Source of the DNA: Bettongia penicillata ogilbyi
Taxonomy: Eukaryota; Chordata; Mammalia; Diprotodontia; Potoroidae
Direction of reading: 5' to 3'
Assembly (NCBI GenBank): GCA_023548195.1
Contig: JAJHZJ010000221.1
Span: forward strand, 1,054,001 to 1,118,000
Length of the DNA: 64,000 nt
Below, in pieces: positions 1 to 11,545 of this stretch; the first letter of the stretch is position 1, and every line of letters begins with the position of its first letter. The position numbers were made by a program, and so were the translations under genes. The notes beneath the pieces are model-generated. The model worked only from the letters and a program-made list of their open reading frames with translations. It was not told where the DNA came from and ran no database searches.

Positions 1-39
1 TCTAATTGTTTAATTAAGTTCCATTCTATTAAATCCAAC

Positions 40-640
40 AAACATTTATTAAATATCTGTTGCAAACATGCTAGGAATCATTGAGGCACTGAGCCTACAA
101 TGATAAAAATGAAACAATCTTTGTCCCCAAGGTGGTTCTTTTTTATTGGGGGGATACCACATGGACCCTAGTTAATATAGCACAAGGGAAAATGAGGATG
201 GAGAGAACACTACCAGCTTGGGGAATGAGGGAAGACTCATGGAGGTGGCATGAAATGAGCCTCAGAAGAAGTCAAGGATTCAGAGGAGAGGAAGGAATGC
301 ATTCCAGGTATGGGGCAAAGCTTTCGCAAGTGAATAAAGGTCAAAGTCAGAGGAATAGTTGGTAGTTTTGTTTGGTTGGAAGAGTTTGTGAAAGAGAGTA
401 GTATGAACTAAGGTTGTAAAGATTAGTGGGAGCCAAATTTAATCAAGGTCTTAAATGCTAGACTATATAGAGTTTATATTTTATAAGGATTCACTGAAGG
501 GATCAACAGGGGATTTAAGCCGTGGGTTGACATAGTCAAACTTGTGCATTAGGAAGATTATTTTGGCAGCTGGGTGTAGACTCAATTAAAGAGAACATGG
601 ACTAGATACAGGGAAACTTTTTAGGAAGCTATTCCATTAG
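40..640 (+). repeat. Family A: long ancient interspersed repeat
   Basis: Begins with a 'catttattaaatatctgt...gaggcactgagcc' head, passes through a 'gtccccaag' block and a purine-rich middle ('gcattccaggtatggggca'), and ends near 'ttaggaagattattttggcagctg'. The same head or middle recurs at about 5535, 26855, 32310, 39840, 43790, 44174, 48520, 57425 and 63302. I recognise the pattern as a common mammalian/marsupial repeat but cannot name the family safely. The copy is old, with no open frame. Confidence 0.6.
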
Positions 641-689
641 TGAGGGTCTCAAATCATGGTGATGAGTTGTATGTGTAGAATCAAGGATC

Positions 690-925
690 ACTGAAGCATA
701 GATTTAGATCTGAAAGGGATTTTAGAGGTCATCTAGTTTACCCTCAGAATCTTACAAGTGAGGAAACTGAGGTCCGAAAGGGTTAGTGAATTTTTTGAGG
801 CAAACAGATTTAAATTATTTGCCTGGGATCACATAGCTAGTAAACATCTGAGATCAGATTCAAACTTAGGGCTTCCTAACTCCAGGACTGGTGTTCAATC
901 CACTTCACCACCTTGTTGCCCCAAG
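690..925 (-). repeat. MIR/MON1-type CORE SINE
   Basis: On the minus strand it has the tRNA-like head and CORE. On the plus strand it reads 'gaggaaactgaggtcc', then 'cctgggatcacatagctagtaa', 'attcaaacttagggcttcc' and 'caatccacttcaccacc'. The 'gaaagggattttagaggtcatctag' tail is typical of the MON1/THER-like subtype. Confidence 0.75.
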
Positions 926-1049
926 TGACTTTCTTAAAGATGCACAGGTCATGGGTTCTAGAACCTGGATTTGAACTTGGTTTAAAATGAACTCTGGAGG
1001 TGGAGAGGTATATCACAGGAGGACTTTTCAGGTGAAGATTGAACTAGAG

Positions 1050-1277
1050 TAGAGGTGTCAAAGATGTGGCACCTGCATACGGCTCAAACCAGATTAAAAT
1101 GCAGTTCCTATCTGGTTTTAATGTGTTGATGTATTAATAAATAAATATACATACATGTAGATAGATACAGATATATAAGCAGATGTGGTTTTCTAAGTCA
1201 ATATGTGGCGCATAGGGATTGTTATATATGGTTTCGTGGCCCCTGATTCTATTTGAATTTGGCACCATTGAACTAAA
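1050..1277. mobile_element. Short DNA transposon-like element with imperfect TIRs
   Basis: The left end reads 'gaggtgtcaaagatgtggc'. The right end 'gaatttggcaccatt' is its imperfect reverse complement. The interior ('ctcaaaccagattaaaatgc', 'ttctaagtcaatatgtgg') matches my memory of a widespread non-autonomous DNA element found near 'ggtgtcaaac' ends. There is no transposase. The family name is uncertain. Confidence 0.5.
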
Positions 1278-1499
1278 CTACCTTTAAAGTCCCTTCAAAA
1301 TCAAATATTCTATTACTCCTGTAATGTGAAAAAAAATTAAATTAACTCTTTTTTCTCCTTGTTTGCCCTTCAGAAACTGATGCAATAAACTCAAATGGGT
1401 CTGAGTCCATAGAAAAGACTTTGCAAAATGGTGGTGCAGAGAAAACTGTAGTTGGAAGGAGAGCACCTGGAAGCTCTCCCCTCCCCCTGGTCCAGCATG

Positions 1500-1625
1500 G
1501 AAGCATAGACAAGTCCCTTCACCTCTCTGAAACCCCAGTTTCCTATTCTATAAAATGAGGATAAAATATAAATCTTTGTTATCAAATGGGATGAATTTTA
1601 TAAAGTGCTATATAAACTTGAGCTA
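1500..1625 (+). repeat. MIR SINE fragment
   Basis: Contains 'caagtcccttcacctctctg', 'cagtttcctattctataaaatgagg' and a 'taaagtgctatataaa' tail, which together are the 3' two thirds of a MIR-like SINE. Confidence 0.7.
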
Positions 1626-1775
1626 TCACAGGGAAGCCTTTAGCATTTTGGGTCAATCCTCTGTGGAGACTTAAGAGAGGATATAGGCAAAAGTTATTCA
1701 GGTTTGACAAGCATAGATGGATTTTGATCTGCATTGTTAGAGAGCATATCTAAATTAATGAGCATAGATAGATAG

Positions 1776-1985
1776 AGAGTGGCCCTAGAGTTAAGACCTG
1801 ATTTCTAATTTGACCGTCAGACATTTGTTAGCTGTACAAGTCACTTAACCTCTGTTTGCCTTAGTTTCCTCATTTTCCTCTCAGGGTTGTTTTGAGGACC
1901 AAACAAGATGATATTTATGAAGTGCTTAGCTAAGTGCCTGGCACATGGTAGAAGTTATATAAATGATAGCTATTGTTATTATTAT
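1776..1985 (+). repeat. MIR SINE, nearly complete
   Basis: Shows the CORE and tail in order: 'caagtcacttaacctctgtttgcc', 'tttcctcattttcctctcagggttgttttgaggacc', 'gtgcctggcacatggtag' and a 'gctattgttattattatt' end, as in mammalian MIR. Confidence 0.85.
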
Positions 1986-2839
1986 TTTAATAATAATAAC
2001 AGTCATTACTATACTGATCCTCTAAGTATCCTTTCACATTTTTCAGTCTTAAATCTCTTCATATTCTACGAGGTATCTGTAGATACTTTTGAAGGTACAG
2101 GCAGTGACAAGTGATTAATTACAACAGTTTGTCTGCTTCCACCCTGGGGATTTTCCATTGCTGGGTCACTGGTCAGTGGAAAGTTGTTTTTTTTTAATAG
2201 TAGGAGGAAGAATAAATGGTCTGATTCTATTGCTGATATATTTCTTCTTGATTTGTCTTGACCTGGAACTTGCATGTCAGGTTTTATTGATTATTTGATT
2301 TGCCCTAGGCATATTTTGGCTGTAGGTAGCTATTTCTTTCTAGGCTTGTGTAGGGAATCTGATTACAATGAGATGACTTCATTTGATGATTTCTTCCAAA
2401 GGCTCCCTACCTGGCATTTCCTGTATAGTTTTCTCCCCTTCTTCAATTTTATTTTCTTCCCTCTGCTTTTTAATCAGCTTAGCTAAAGGTCTATAGCTAT
2501 TTGTTTTAGTTAAAGTTCTTAGCCTTTTTGTTTTCCAATTTATTTATTTCTCCTCTAATTTTCAATATTTCTTCTTTTGTGCTTACTTTGGGTTTATTTT
2601 CTATCTTTCAAATTGTATATCCAGTTCTATAATAACTTCTTTTTCTATTTTATTAGAATATATTCTCAGAGATACATTGTTGCCTCTGCGATCACATTTT
2701 TTAAGAGCCACCTGAATGCCTCCTTCTTCATAAGGTCTATTTTGAACACTCTCCAGTACAAGGGATTTCTCCCTTCTCTGCACCCCTACAATGTTTCATC
2801 TGAACCTTTCTCATTCATCTTCTACCAAATTTTAAAATG
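1986..2839. other. Anonymous AT/CT-rich sequence
   Basis: No repeat or gene was recognised with confidence. The frames here are short, overlapping and on both strands, with no homology I know. Confidence 0.5.
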
Positions 2840-2980
2840 AAACTTTGCGTACATCTTATCTCCCCTCTAGATTATCATGATACCAAAAACTGCATCTTTA
2901 TTCATTGTTTATCCCCCACAGCACTTGGAACTTAGTAAGTGCTATTTATTGAATGAAAGGATAAATCACTTTGAACATGA
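2840..2980 (+). repeat. L2 LINE 3' end
   Basis: The typical L2 tail sequence is present: 'atcttatctcccctctagattatcatga', then 'cccacagcacttggaacttagtaagtgctatttattgaatgaa'. 5'-truncated. Confidence 0.7.
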
Positions 2981-3234
2981 TAGAATCACGTTAATTTATG
3001 ATCTGTGTAATAATGATGTGTTGTTTCACTGAGCATAACTGTTTACAATGATGAAAACACATGCTTCATTGAGGTTTATATTTTTAATTTTTCTCCTTAT
3101 TCCGCAAGAATCTACAACCAGTAAAGAGAAGTATGCAGCTATATTTTGAAGCTTTACCTGATAGTTGTCCAAGTCAGTTGCTGCCAACACACTTCTTCCT
3201 TCCTTCACAAATCCTCTCCTCCTTCCATCCTGCC

Positions 3235-3669
3235 TCAGGAGAAACCCGATGAATCTTGTTGAGGGCTAGGATGGAATGTGGTGGCAAGTTCAGGCATGAA
3301 CTTTAGGCAAATCTGTTCTCTGAGACTGTGCTCGTTATCATCAGAATTGCCTTCCAGGCCTCCCTGGATGATGCTGTCTATGTGAGATAAATAAGAGAAC
3401 TGCAGAATATAAGGGATATGTAAAATAGACAGATGTCCTCTATGATAACATTCTTTTAAGACAATAAGACTGGCAAAATTACTAGGATGGGAGATGAGTA
3501 AATTGTCATGTAGATTTGCAGCTTCTGTCTTTAAAAACCTGGACCCTTGGATCAATAAATGGAGTTGCCCCATCTTCTTCCACCTGCCCGTGTCTTTCTT
3601 TTTCACCACTTTCACCAAGCCATGTGGGGGATGCCAGCCATTTGTCACAGAATCTTGTCTTTGGTACAA
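3235..3669 (-). other. Unrecognised 144-codon open frame
   Basis: A minus-strand frame of 144 codons outside any repeat I could identify. The translation (MYQRQDSVTNGW...) has no domain, signal peptide or coiled coil that I recognise, and shorter frames overlap it on the plus strand. Nothing resembling a promoter, splice pair or conserved context is visible. In AT-moderate mammalian DNA a frame of this length arises by chance, so I treat it as probably non-coding. It is listed only because it is one of the longest frames not explained by a transposon. Confidence 0.1.
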
Positions 3670-3827
3670 AACTCTAAGCAGTATCAGGTCCCATCGATTT
3701 CATATTCACATTTCTTAAATCTCTTCCTTTATCTTCTTCTCCATGGTTATCACCCAAGTACATACTTTTGGAGTTTCTGCTTGAACTAATGCAATAGCCA
3801 GCTTCCTAGTACATAGGTGGTGTAGGG

Positions 3828-4086
3828 TAACTAGGTCAAGCCATGGATAGAGTGCAGAACCTGGAGCCAGAAAGTCTCATCTTCTTGAGTTCAAATCTTA
3901 TTTCGGACACTTGCTAACTATGTGACCCTAAGCCAGTCACTTAACCCTGTTGGCCTCAGTTTCCTCATCTGTAAAATGAGCTGGAGAAAGAAATAGCAAA
4001 TTGCTCTAGTATCTTTCCCAAGAAATCCCCAAATGGGGTCACAAAGAGTCAATCACAACTGAAATGACTTAAGGACAACAACATTA
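3828..4086 (+). repeat. MAR1-like SINE (tRNA head, RTE/Bov-B-like tail)
   Basis: A full copy. It shows 'catggatagagtgcagaacc', 'gagttcaaatcttatttcggacac', 'cagtcacttaaccctgttggcctcagtttcctcatctg', then the marsupial-type tail 'gagctggagaaagaaatagcaaa' and 'ccccaaatggggtcacaaagagtc', ending in 'acaacaaca'. Confidence 0.85.
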
Positions 4087-4159
4087 GGTATTCCTGCGTC
4101 CATTCTCTTCCCTTCAGCAATATGCTTTGTCCCCACAGAAATTAAATTGTGCTTTAAAT

Positions 4160-4375
4160 TTTGTAGAGCATCTTATGGAATAAATCTCACTTAGTCTTCA
4201 CAACCACCCTGTGGAGCTATTCTCACCCCCATTTGAAAGATGAGGAAGCTGGACTTAGAGGGGTTAGATGAGTGCCCAGAGTCACACAGCTAGAAAGCAT
4301 CTGAGGTGGGATTTGAACTCATGTCTTCCTGACTCCAAATCCAGCAGTCTATTCACCATACCACACTGCCCTTAC
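4160..4375 (-). repeat. MIR SINE
   Basis: On the plus strand: 'ccatttgaaagatgaggaagctgg', 'gcccagagtcacacagctag', 'ggatttgaactcatgtcttcctgactcc' and 'ctattcaccataccacactgccc'. This is a reverse-oriented MIR with tRNA-like head. Confidence 0.85.
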
Positions 4376-4589
4376 TACTGATCAGCATCTTTTTGTGGTT
4401 CCCTTTGTATTATTGAATAAATCTCACTCTGTTTAGACTGGTACTGAAGGTGCCTTAAAGGGTAACCAACACGTCATTCAGTTTTATCACATTCTGTTCT
4501 CTTACATTACTTGGAAACTGCGCAGCTCACTGGCTCCTGTATATGTTCCACATTTTCCTGTCTCCCAAGGCCTTGATGACATTTTCACC

Positions 4590-5145
4590 TATCTAGAGGT
4601 CCTTTCCCAAAACCTTCACTATTCCACTCACTGAAATCCCAGGCGTGCTTTAAAGTTCAATCCATAGACCATCTCTGCTCAGCAACCTTCTCTGATCTCC
4701 TACCATTGGTAACAATTTTAAATGGCACTCTGCTGGCACCATTCTTACATAGTTATCATGTATTTAGGATGACAGACTTAGAGCTGAGAGGGATCTCAGA
4801 GGTCACTTAACGGAACCACTCTGTTGCATAGCTGAGAGTGCTCACATCTAGAAAACATCAGTAAATTATCAAGTCATACAATTAGCAAATGGGGGATCTC
4901 TGATTCAAACTCAGGTCCTTGTGACTCCAATGTTCTTTTTTCTCATTTCAATATTCTCTCAAATCAATGTTCTTGATTCTCATGTCCTTTTCACTCTGCC
5001 ATGATAATCATATCCTCCATGTGAGTTTCATGAGGGCAAGGACTCTGTTCCATTTCAACTTTGTATCTCATCCAATTCCTTGCATGGTATTTTGCTGACA
5101 ACAGGCATTTAATAATGTTTGTTGAATTGAACTGTGAATTCCCTC
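4590..5145 (+). repeat. L2 LINE 3' end, split by a SINE
   Basis: L2 terminal coding and tail: 'ctgaaatcccaggcgtgctttaaa' and 'ctctgctcagcaaccttctctg' on the left, 'gtgagtttcatgagggcaaggactctg' and 'catttaataatgtttgttgaattga' on the right. A reverse SINE interrupts at 4764-4940. Confidence 0.75.
4764..4940 (-). repeat. MON1/MIR-type SINE inside L2
   Basis: Reads 'ggatgacagacttagagctgagagggatctcagaggtca', then 'caagtcatacaattagcaaa' and 'gattcaaactcaggtccttgtgactcc' on the plus strand, so the element is on the minus strand. It interrupts the L2 fragment and is therefore younger. Confidence 0.75.
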
Positions 5146-5447
5146 CTTAACCTCTCCCCTCCCCTATCTGCTCTCATATGTTTTCCTTCCTCTCATCCCT
5201 GCTTTTTTTCCCCTTGTTTGCTGCAGTAATGAATATGAGTGTGTGTCCTAAGACCAGATGCTGCAGGCATCTTCTTGGCTAGTTTTCCCAAATCACCAGA
5301 TATAGTTCCAAATCTTTGAATTTTTCATTTTGCATTTATTTTTCAACAGAAAAAAAGAAGATATTGAGGTGTAGGAATCTAGTGAAATTAATTAATTAAA
5401 TAAAATTAAATTAGTGCTGAAAGAAACCTTAGAAATAACTCTGTACT

Positions 5448-5534
5448 GTAGAAACAATATTGAATTTGGAGTCAGAAAACATGGGGCCAAATCGAAATTC
5501 TGTTTCTTCCTCCCTGCATGATCTCAGGCAAGTC
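5448..5534 (+). repeat. SINE head fragment
   Basis: Contains 'tgaatttggagtcagaaaac', a 'ttctgtttcttcc' block and 'catgatctcaggcaagtc'. It is cut off where family A starts. Confidence 0.55.
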
Positions 5535-5815
5535 AATCAGTAAGCATTTATTAAGCATCTACAATGTTCCAGGCTAAGTGCCTGTTATTTACAAGAGACT
5601 ATGTTAAGTGCTGAGAATTCAAAGAAAGGCACAAGAGTTCCTGTCTTTAAGGAGCTCACGGTCTAATGGAGAAGACAATGACTATGTATAAACAAGATAC
5701 ATACAGGATAAATTGGGGATGATCGTAGAAGGATGACACTAACATTAAGGGAGACTGGCAAAGGCTTTTTGCAGAAGGTGAAATATTTCCACTAGACACC
5801 TCAAGGTTTCCTCAG
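5535..5815 (+). repeat. Family A repeat
   Basis: Head 'agtaagcatttattaagcatctac', then 'gttaagtgctgagaattcaaag', 'aaggagctcacggtctaatgg', 'acaagatacatacaggataaatt' and 'ggcttttt gcagaaggtg'. The 5' half is well preserved. Confidence 0.75.
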
Positions 5816-6689
5816 TGTCTCAACCTATGAACCCCCTCAGTTTATATTTCAGGACTCAATAAGGAACAGAACAGAACATTGTATTGTCCTTTGAAAAACC
5901 AGACAAAGAGTTGATCTGAAAAAGTTGGAATGTTCTAAGATAGAAAGGATCCCAATCCTGATGTAGGACACTGCCGCCCTCCCCCCCCAATAAATCCTAA
6001 TCCAGAAGCCTAATTCAAGATGACATTTCCTGGGAAAGAAGGAATTTGTGAGACATAGAAACTCTCTTTATTCTGCAGTCCCAGGGAGGTTCTGTGTAGA
6101 TAAGCTACCTATTTAAGCTCCCACACCCATCTTTTTTCCAAGGAAACCACTGATGTTTATTTCCCTGGTTGAGTCAGGAAACTATTTTTTTTACCATCCT
6201 AGAAACAGCCATCATAAATGAAAGGAAAAAAAAAAAAAACAGGAAAAATCTCGGCCCATTCTGCGCTACAATCTACTAATGTTTCTTGGCTGCATCTGTT
6301 ACACACAATCTAACTCAGGATCTCTTGATCATTATCAATCAAAGAACTTTGATGAAAAAACACGTATAAAATGTTGGTTCGTCTGGCATGCTATCAACTA
6401 GAAATCTTTGTTTGCTAACTCTCCCACCTGTACAATAAGTACAGTAATAAATGCTGTTCATAATGATGACAGAGGTTCTGGGGGATTCTGAACTGTCTTC
6501 TAAAAACCATCAAAGAAAGATTAAATTACATTTGCTCAAGTTTCACTGTTAAGTGCATTTTATTTTACCCTATTTATGAAGTTGGTAATCTATATATGTA
6601 GCAGATGAAGTTTTGGTTGATCAGGATACTACATTTCCTGACTTAATGGATACAGTTGATTCAATCAATCTGTTAATCCAAAAACTCAT
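5816..6689. other. Anonymous sequence
   Basis: No gene or assigned repeat. A 14-base A run lies near 6225-6238. Confidence 0.5.
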
Positions 6690-6900
6690 GTAGTAATACA
6701 TGAAATGCCTTAGGTTTTATTAGAAGCCAGGGTATACTTATAGATGTACAAGTTGTCTCCCTTGTTAGGATGTAAGCCCCTTGAGAGCACGTATTGCTTC
6801 ATTTTCAGTATTTTCATTAGTAATCTTTGTTCTTAGGACCAAGCACAGTGAGTGTAAACTTAATAAATCTTGTTGGTTTATTAGGATAATTAGGTTTGTG
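6690..6900 (+). repeat. L2-like LINE 3' end
   Basis: Contains 'tgttaggatgtaagccccttgagagcacg', 'ggaccaagcacagtgagtgt' and 'taataaatcttgttgg', the expected L2 tail order. Confidence 0.65.
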
Positions 6901-6959
6901 AAAATAAACAAACAGTGAATTAGGTTGGGATCTTTCCTGATGGAAGGAGTGTCTACAGT

Positions 6960-7135
6960 GAAAGGCAGTGTGGTACAGTGGATAGAGAATGGAGATCTGG
7001 AATCAGGCAACTTGGGTTTAAATTTGGCTTCTGATAATACGTATATAATCCCAGTCCAGTCACTTAACCTGTCTGGGCTTCATTTTCTCATTTGTAAATT
7101 AAGGGACATTTATGACCATAAAATCAACTGAAAGG
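6960..7135 (+). repeat. MIR/MAR1-type SINE
   Basis: tRNA-like head 'aggcagtgtggtacagtggatagag', then 'ctggaatcaggcaacttgggttt', 'ccagtcacttaacctgtctgggcttcattttctcatttg'. The tail is degraded. Confidence 0.8.
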
Positions 7136-7841
7136 AGTCAAAATGAATATATTTCATATTCCATGAGGATGGATTGCATTTGCTTAAAATGAAGAAAGAG
7201 ATGCTTCCCTATAAATACTACTGTTCAAAATATCTCTTTCTAACCTCTAGTCCTATTTCATTGACTGACAATTATTTACCAAAAGGCCATGCAATGTTTC
7301 AGATGCTTCAAAACCACAAAAGAGCCTGGCTCAGCTTTTGATAAAGTATTCTGCCCACAGGGATACTTAGTAAATACTGTTGCCACACTCCAATGGCTTG
7401 TATTCAGAGAAACATATCACTTCATTTGCTTTGAATCACATAGATCTTATCCAAGCAGGGAACCTTGGGGAGTAGCAGGAGAGACAAAAATCCCTTTGGA
7501 GACGGCCTTTTGAAAGTCCTCTTTGCCTTGGACCTAAGCCATGTTTTTCATGATTGAAAAGAGCACAGAGATTAGAGACCTAGTCATGTGGACACTCCCT
7601 AAAATCAAAGAGTTACATGTGATTATCTCAGCCTTTCCTAGGTCAGTCACTTAATTTTTGCAAATAATTCCCATCAACAAGCACATAGTGTCCACAAACA
7701 TAAACCCTTGCTAGCCATGCTCATGTGTCTGTATTGATTCAGCTGTGGCCTCTGTGAAGCAAGGCTTCCCAGGGTGAAGAGTGCCATGTATCTTTTCATC
7801 TCTTTGCTGATTTGACCATTTCATTGTTGTATGTTTAAGGG
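7136..7841. other. Anonymous sequence
   Basis: No confidently assigned gene or repeat. The short frames have no recognisable product. Confidence 0.5.
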
Positions 7842-8366
7842 CAGTGGTTCTCAAGGGATATGCTGTGAAGTTTCTCTTGTTGTACTGGGGAATTTTGGCA
7901 TTTTTATTATGGAATGTACATAAAAATGTATAATTTTGTTTAATATAAATTGACATGCCTAGCATATTTAGTATGGTAAGTATAAGTAATGGGGGAGGAG
8001 AGGGAGGAAACCAGGGAAGGAAGGTCTAGTCCTTTGGAGTAGGCTCAGTTTGCTAGTATTTTCCCTTTCCGGTGGGTTATATGCAGAAAGCTGAGGACTA
8101 GATGTGCCATTGGTTAGTCTATTCCGTGACAATAATTTTTAGAAAAATAAATAAAATTCATCTATTTTTTGGACACACTAACTTTATAACATCATATCTT
8201 GAACACATTCAGAACTCAATACAAATAGTTTCCTTTACTGAAGGAAAAATGAGCATGTGAAACATCTGACTCTGCCGCAGTTTTGCCAACTTAAATGTTT
8301 GATGTGCTATGGCTGCTTGTGCAAATAATATTGTACCACAAGGGAAAAAGTGCTTGAGAACCACTG
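7842..8366. mobile_element. Non-autonomous hAT (Charlie/MER5-like) element
   Basis: The left terminus is 'cagtggttctcaagggata'. The right terminus 'tgcttgagaaccactg' is its inverted repeat (CAGTGGTTCTCAAG against CAGTGGTTCTCAAGC on the other strand). The 525-bp length and the CAGTGGTTCTCAA ends fit hAT-Charlie derivatives. The 8-bp flanks ('tttaaggg' and 'ctttagaa') are at best a decayed TSD. No transposase frame is present. Confidence 0.75.
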
Positions 8367-8514
8367 CTTTAGAAGGAAAATTCAATATAGAGGGCCACTG
8401 GATGCCCAAGGTCATTTTTGTTCCCCCAATCACTAAGTTCCTTGGGAAAACTAGGGGTGATCTATAGGCATATAGTTGCCACCATGTATAATACCTAGGG
8501 TCCAATGGTTATAA

Positions 8515-8705
8515 TCATGAATCTCTACAATGGTATTATGGGAGTCAAGAGAGTTAGATTAAAGTTTTTGGTTCTGCTACTACTTAGTTGTGTGACTTTA
8601 GGCAATTTCCCCCAACTTCTCTGGGTTGCAGTTTCCTCATTCTTGAAATTACGAAATTGAATTAGACGATCTTTAAAATCCCATTCAACTCTAATATTCT
8701 CTTTT
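8515..8705 (+). repeat. MIR/MON1-like SINE
   Basis: Contains 'ctactacttagttgtgtgactttaggcaattt', 'cagtttcctcattcttgaaat' and the tail 'cgatctttaaaatcccattcaactctaatattct'. Confidence 0.7.
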
Positions 8706-8954
8706 ATATGAAAGCCATAGTTGGAAAGTAATGGGGAACAGAGTTATGACAATGAGATTGGTGGGAAGAGGAAAGAACATTGTGGTGTGTACAGGGACAT
8801 TCCAGTTTCTTTCTTGAATCTTTAAGTCTTTTCTAAATTGGTTCAGTATGAAGTCGATATACAGGAACATTTAGGAAATCATTAAATATGATCTGATGAT
8901 TTACTAAACCTTTCTGATTTTCCATTTCTATCTCAAAAGTCAAACCAGTCTCTT

Positions 8955-9130
8955 AGAGGGCAAAGCACTGGACTTGTAGTTAGAAAGACTTGAAGGTGAA
9001 TCCCACCTTTCCCCCTTACTAGTTGAATGCTGCTGGGCAAAGTATTTAATTTCTGTACCTAAATTTCCTCATCTACAAACTGTAAGTGATAATGCCACCT
9101 ACGTCCTTGTGTTGTTATGCTGCTACAATG
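8955..9130 (+). repeat. SINE, degraded
   Basis: Contains 'gcaaagcactggacttgtagttagaaagacttgaa', 'tgctgggcaaagtatttaatttctg' and 'tttcctcatctacaaactg'. Confidence 0.65.
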
Positions 9131-9169
9131 AGATTTAATATTCCCATTACCCAGCATTTATTCTCTTAG

Positions 9170-9430
9170 GTCTTGGACCCTTTAATTTGTTTCAAGCTCA
9201 GCTCAAGTGGCCACTCTTTTGCTGGCCTTTCCAATAACTTCAGTTGTTATCATCCTTTCCCCAAATCACTGTATATTTATCTTGTACAGATATTGTATTT
9301 ACTTCTCTGTGAATGTCTTATCTCTCTATTAGAATATAAACTTGTTGAGAGCAGGGACTTTCTCTTTTATATTCATATCTCTTACCCTACTACCATAACT
9401 ACTCCCTTAATAGACACTTATCATTTGATT
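9170..9430 (+). repeat. L2 LINE 3' end
   Basis: Shows 'caagctcagctcaagtggccac', 'attagaatataaacttgttgagagcagggactttctc' and an 'ttaatagacacttatcatttg' tail. Confidence 0.75.
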
Positions 9431-9559
9431 TGTCCAATTGGGTTTTTAAGATTTTCTTTTTTTGGCATTATTAAAACTGAAGACTGCTCCTTACCTTCCT
9501 ACTGGGACTTCAGCTAGAAAGAAAGCATGCTAATGTATTCCATTTCTTGAATAATGTAA

Positions 9560-9770
9560 GCTATATGGTGTGGTATGTGGAGCACTGGATTTGGAAGATG
9601 GAAGTTTTAATCCCAGTTCTGCTATTTTATGACCTGTGTGATTTTGAAGAAATCCCTCTGAGTCTCAGTTTCATTATCTAGTGAAATGAAAGGTTTTGGA
9701 TGAAAAAGGTTGGATTAAAGAATCTCTAACATGACTTTTCCAGCTTTAGATATAATGATCTTTTGATTTA
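9560..9770 (+). repeat. SINE, degraded
   Basis: Contains 'tatgtggagcactggatttgg', 'cagttctgctattttatgacctgtgtg' and 'gagtctcagtttcattatctag'. Confidence 0.65.
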
Positions 9771-10639
9771 TCAACCATCAAAGAACCTCAGCATGGGTTC
9801 AGTTGGCAATAACCAAGAGGTAAGAATCAATGTCAAAGCTTTTCATTTATCTTTTCTTGCTGGTTACTCAGATACCTATTGAAGAAAATAATTCATTACA
9901 ATGCTTAACATGTATAAAGTACTGACCTAGGACTTGGGGGAGATAACAAGATAATTAAGATATAGTTCCCACTGCCACTTCCCTTCCTAGAGTCAAAAAT
10001 ATAGTAAAGAATATAAGATTTATGCAAAAATATGTATTATTTTACAATATATGTGCAATAATTATAATAAAAAAAAGCCAAGATGATGGAGTACAGGCAG
10101 TAACCCAGCTGAACGATTCCCCTACAAGCAACTTTAAAATAACTCCATAAATAAAATTTTGGAGTGGAAAAGCCAATAAAAGATCAAAGTGAGACATTAT
10201 TTCCAGTCTAAGACAACTTACAAAGTTGGTAGGAGAGGTTTGTGACACTGGAGTGGGAGCTATCCCAGAGTGCAGAGATGGCAGCACCATTGGTGTGCCT
10301 TGGAGGTAGACAAAAAAGCAGCAGCAGGGGTTGGACAACTGATCAGAAGGCGATTACAAGGACCATTTACTGGCACTGGGTGCAACTGGTGCTCATTGGG
10401 AACTCTATTTCCCATAAGCATTTCTGGGTCATAGTTCCAGGGTAGATAGTAGGACTTCTGTTTAGACACAAGAGAGCAGAGTCCTTGGCTGCAGTTCCAA
10501 CATGGTGAGGAACATTAATGTCTGTGGCTGCAGGAGAGCAGAGGACCTAGTTACAGTTCTACAGCTACTATGGTAGCAAGAGACACCAAGATATAAACTC
10601 AGAAAAAGAAAACAATGTGAAAAGAGCTACAAAAAAAGC

Positions 10640-11545
10640 CTCAAAGACAAATGCTAATTGAATCCAAGTTCAAAAGAAATTCTGGAAGAGTTAAAGAAAG
10701 ATATAGAGGAAAAACTGGGAAAAAATAAGAAGCAAGAAAATTATGAAAATAGCTTAGTAAATAAAGGCACAAAAATATCTAAGAAAGTAACACCTTCCAA
10801 AACAGAATTGGTCAAATGGAAAAGGTCATACAAATATTTACTGAAGGAAAGAACTTAAAAATTGCAATAGGCCAAATGGAAAAAGAGGTAGAAAATCTCA
10901 GTAAAGAAAATAATTCCTTTAAAGTAAAATTAGGCATTTGGAAGCTAATGACTCCATGAAAAGTCTATAAATAATCAAAGTCAAAGGCATGAAAAAAATA
11001 GCAGAAAATATGAAACGTCTAATTGGAAAAATAATTGACCTGGAGAGGAGAGACAATTTAAGAATTATTAGACTACCTGAAACCTATCATAAAAAGAAAC
11101 CAAGACATCATATTTCAAGAAATTATAAAGGAATATCTTAGATAAAGAGGGTAAAGTAGAAATCAAAAGAACCCACTAATCACTTCCTGAAAGAGATCCC
11201 AAAATGAAAACTCCCAGGAATATTATAGCCAAATTCCAGAGCTTTCAAGTCAAGGAGAAAAAACTTTAAGAAGCCAAAAAGAAACAATTCAGATACCAAG
11301 GAGTCACAGAGTCACAATCAGGATCATATAAGATTTAACAGCTTCCAGGTTAAAAGATCAGAGGGCTTAGAATATGATATTCTGGAAGGCAAAATATCTA
11401 GGGTTATAACCAAGAATAAGCTACTCAGAAAAATTTCGTATAACCCTTCAGGAGAAAAATGGATATTTAATCAACAACTTTCAAATATTTCTGGTGGAAA
11501 GACAAGAGCTGAATAGAAAAATCTGACATTCAAACATAAGACTCA
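10640..11545 (+). pseudogene. L1 ORF1 remnant (copy 1)
   Basis: Translated pieces match the other ORF1 copies in the window: an 'ILEELKKDIEEKLGKN' coiled-coil segment near 10680, then DNA equivalent to the 'ENRSRKDNLKI' and 'ERDPKRETPRNIVAKFQ' blocks near 11040 and 11190-11250. L1 ORF1p is an RNA-binding trimer with an N-terminal coiled coil, an RRM and a C-terminal domain. Here numerous frameshifts and stops break it into frames under 70 codons. It cannot be functional. Confidence 0.8.

Noticed and set aside
3235..3669. A 144-codon gene
   Set aside because: No domain, promoter or splice evidence; frames of this size are expected by chance.
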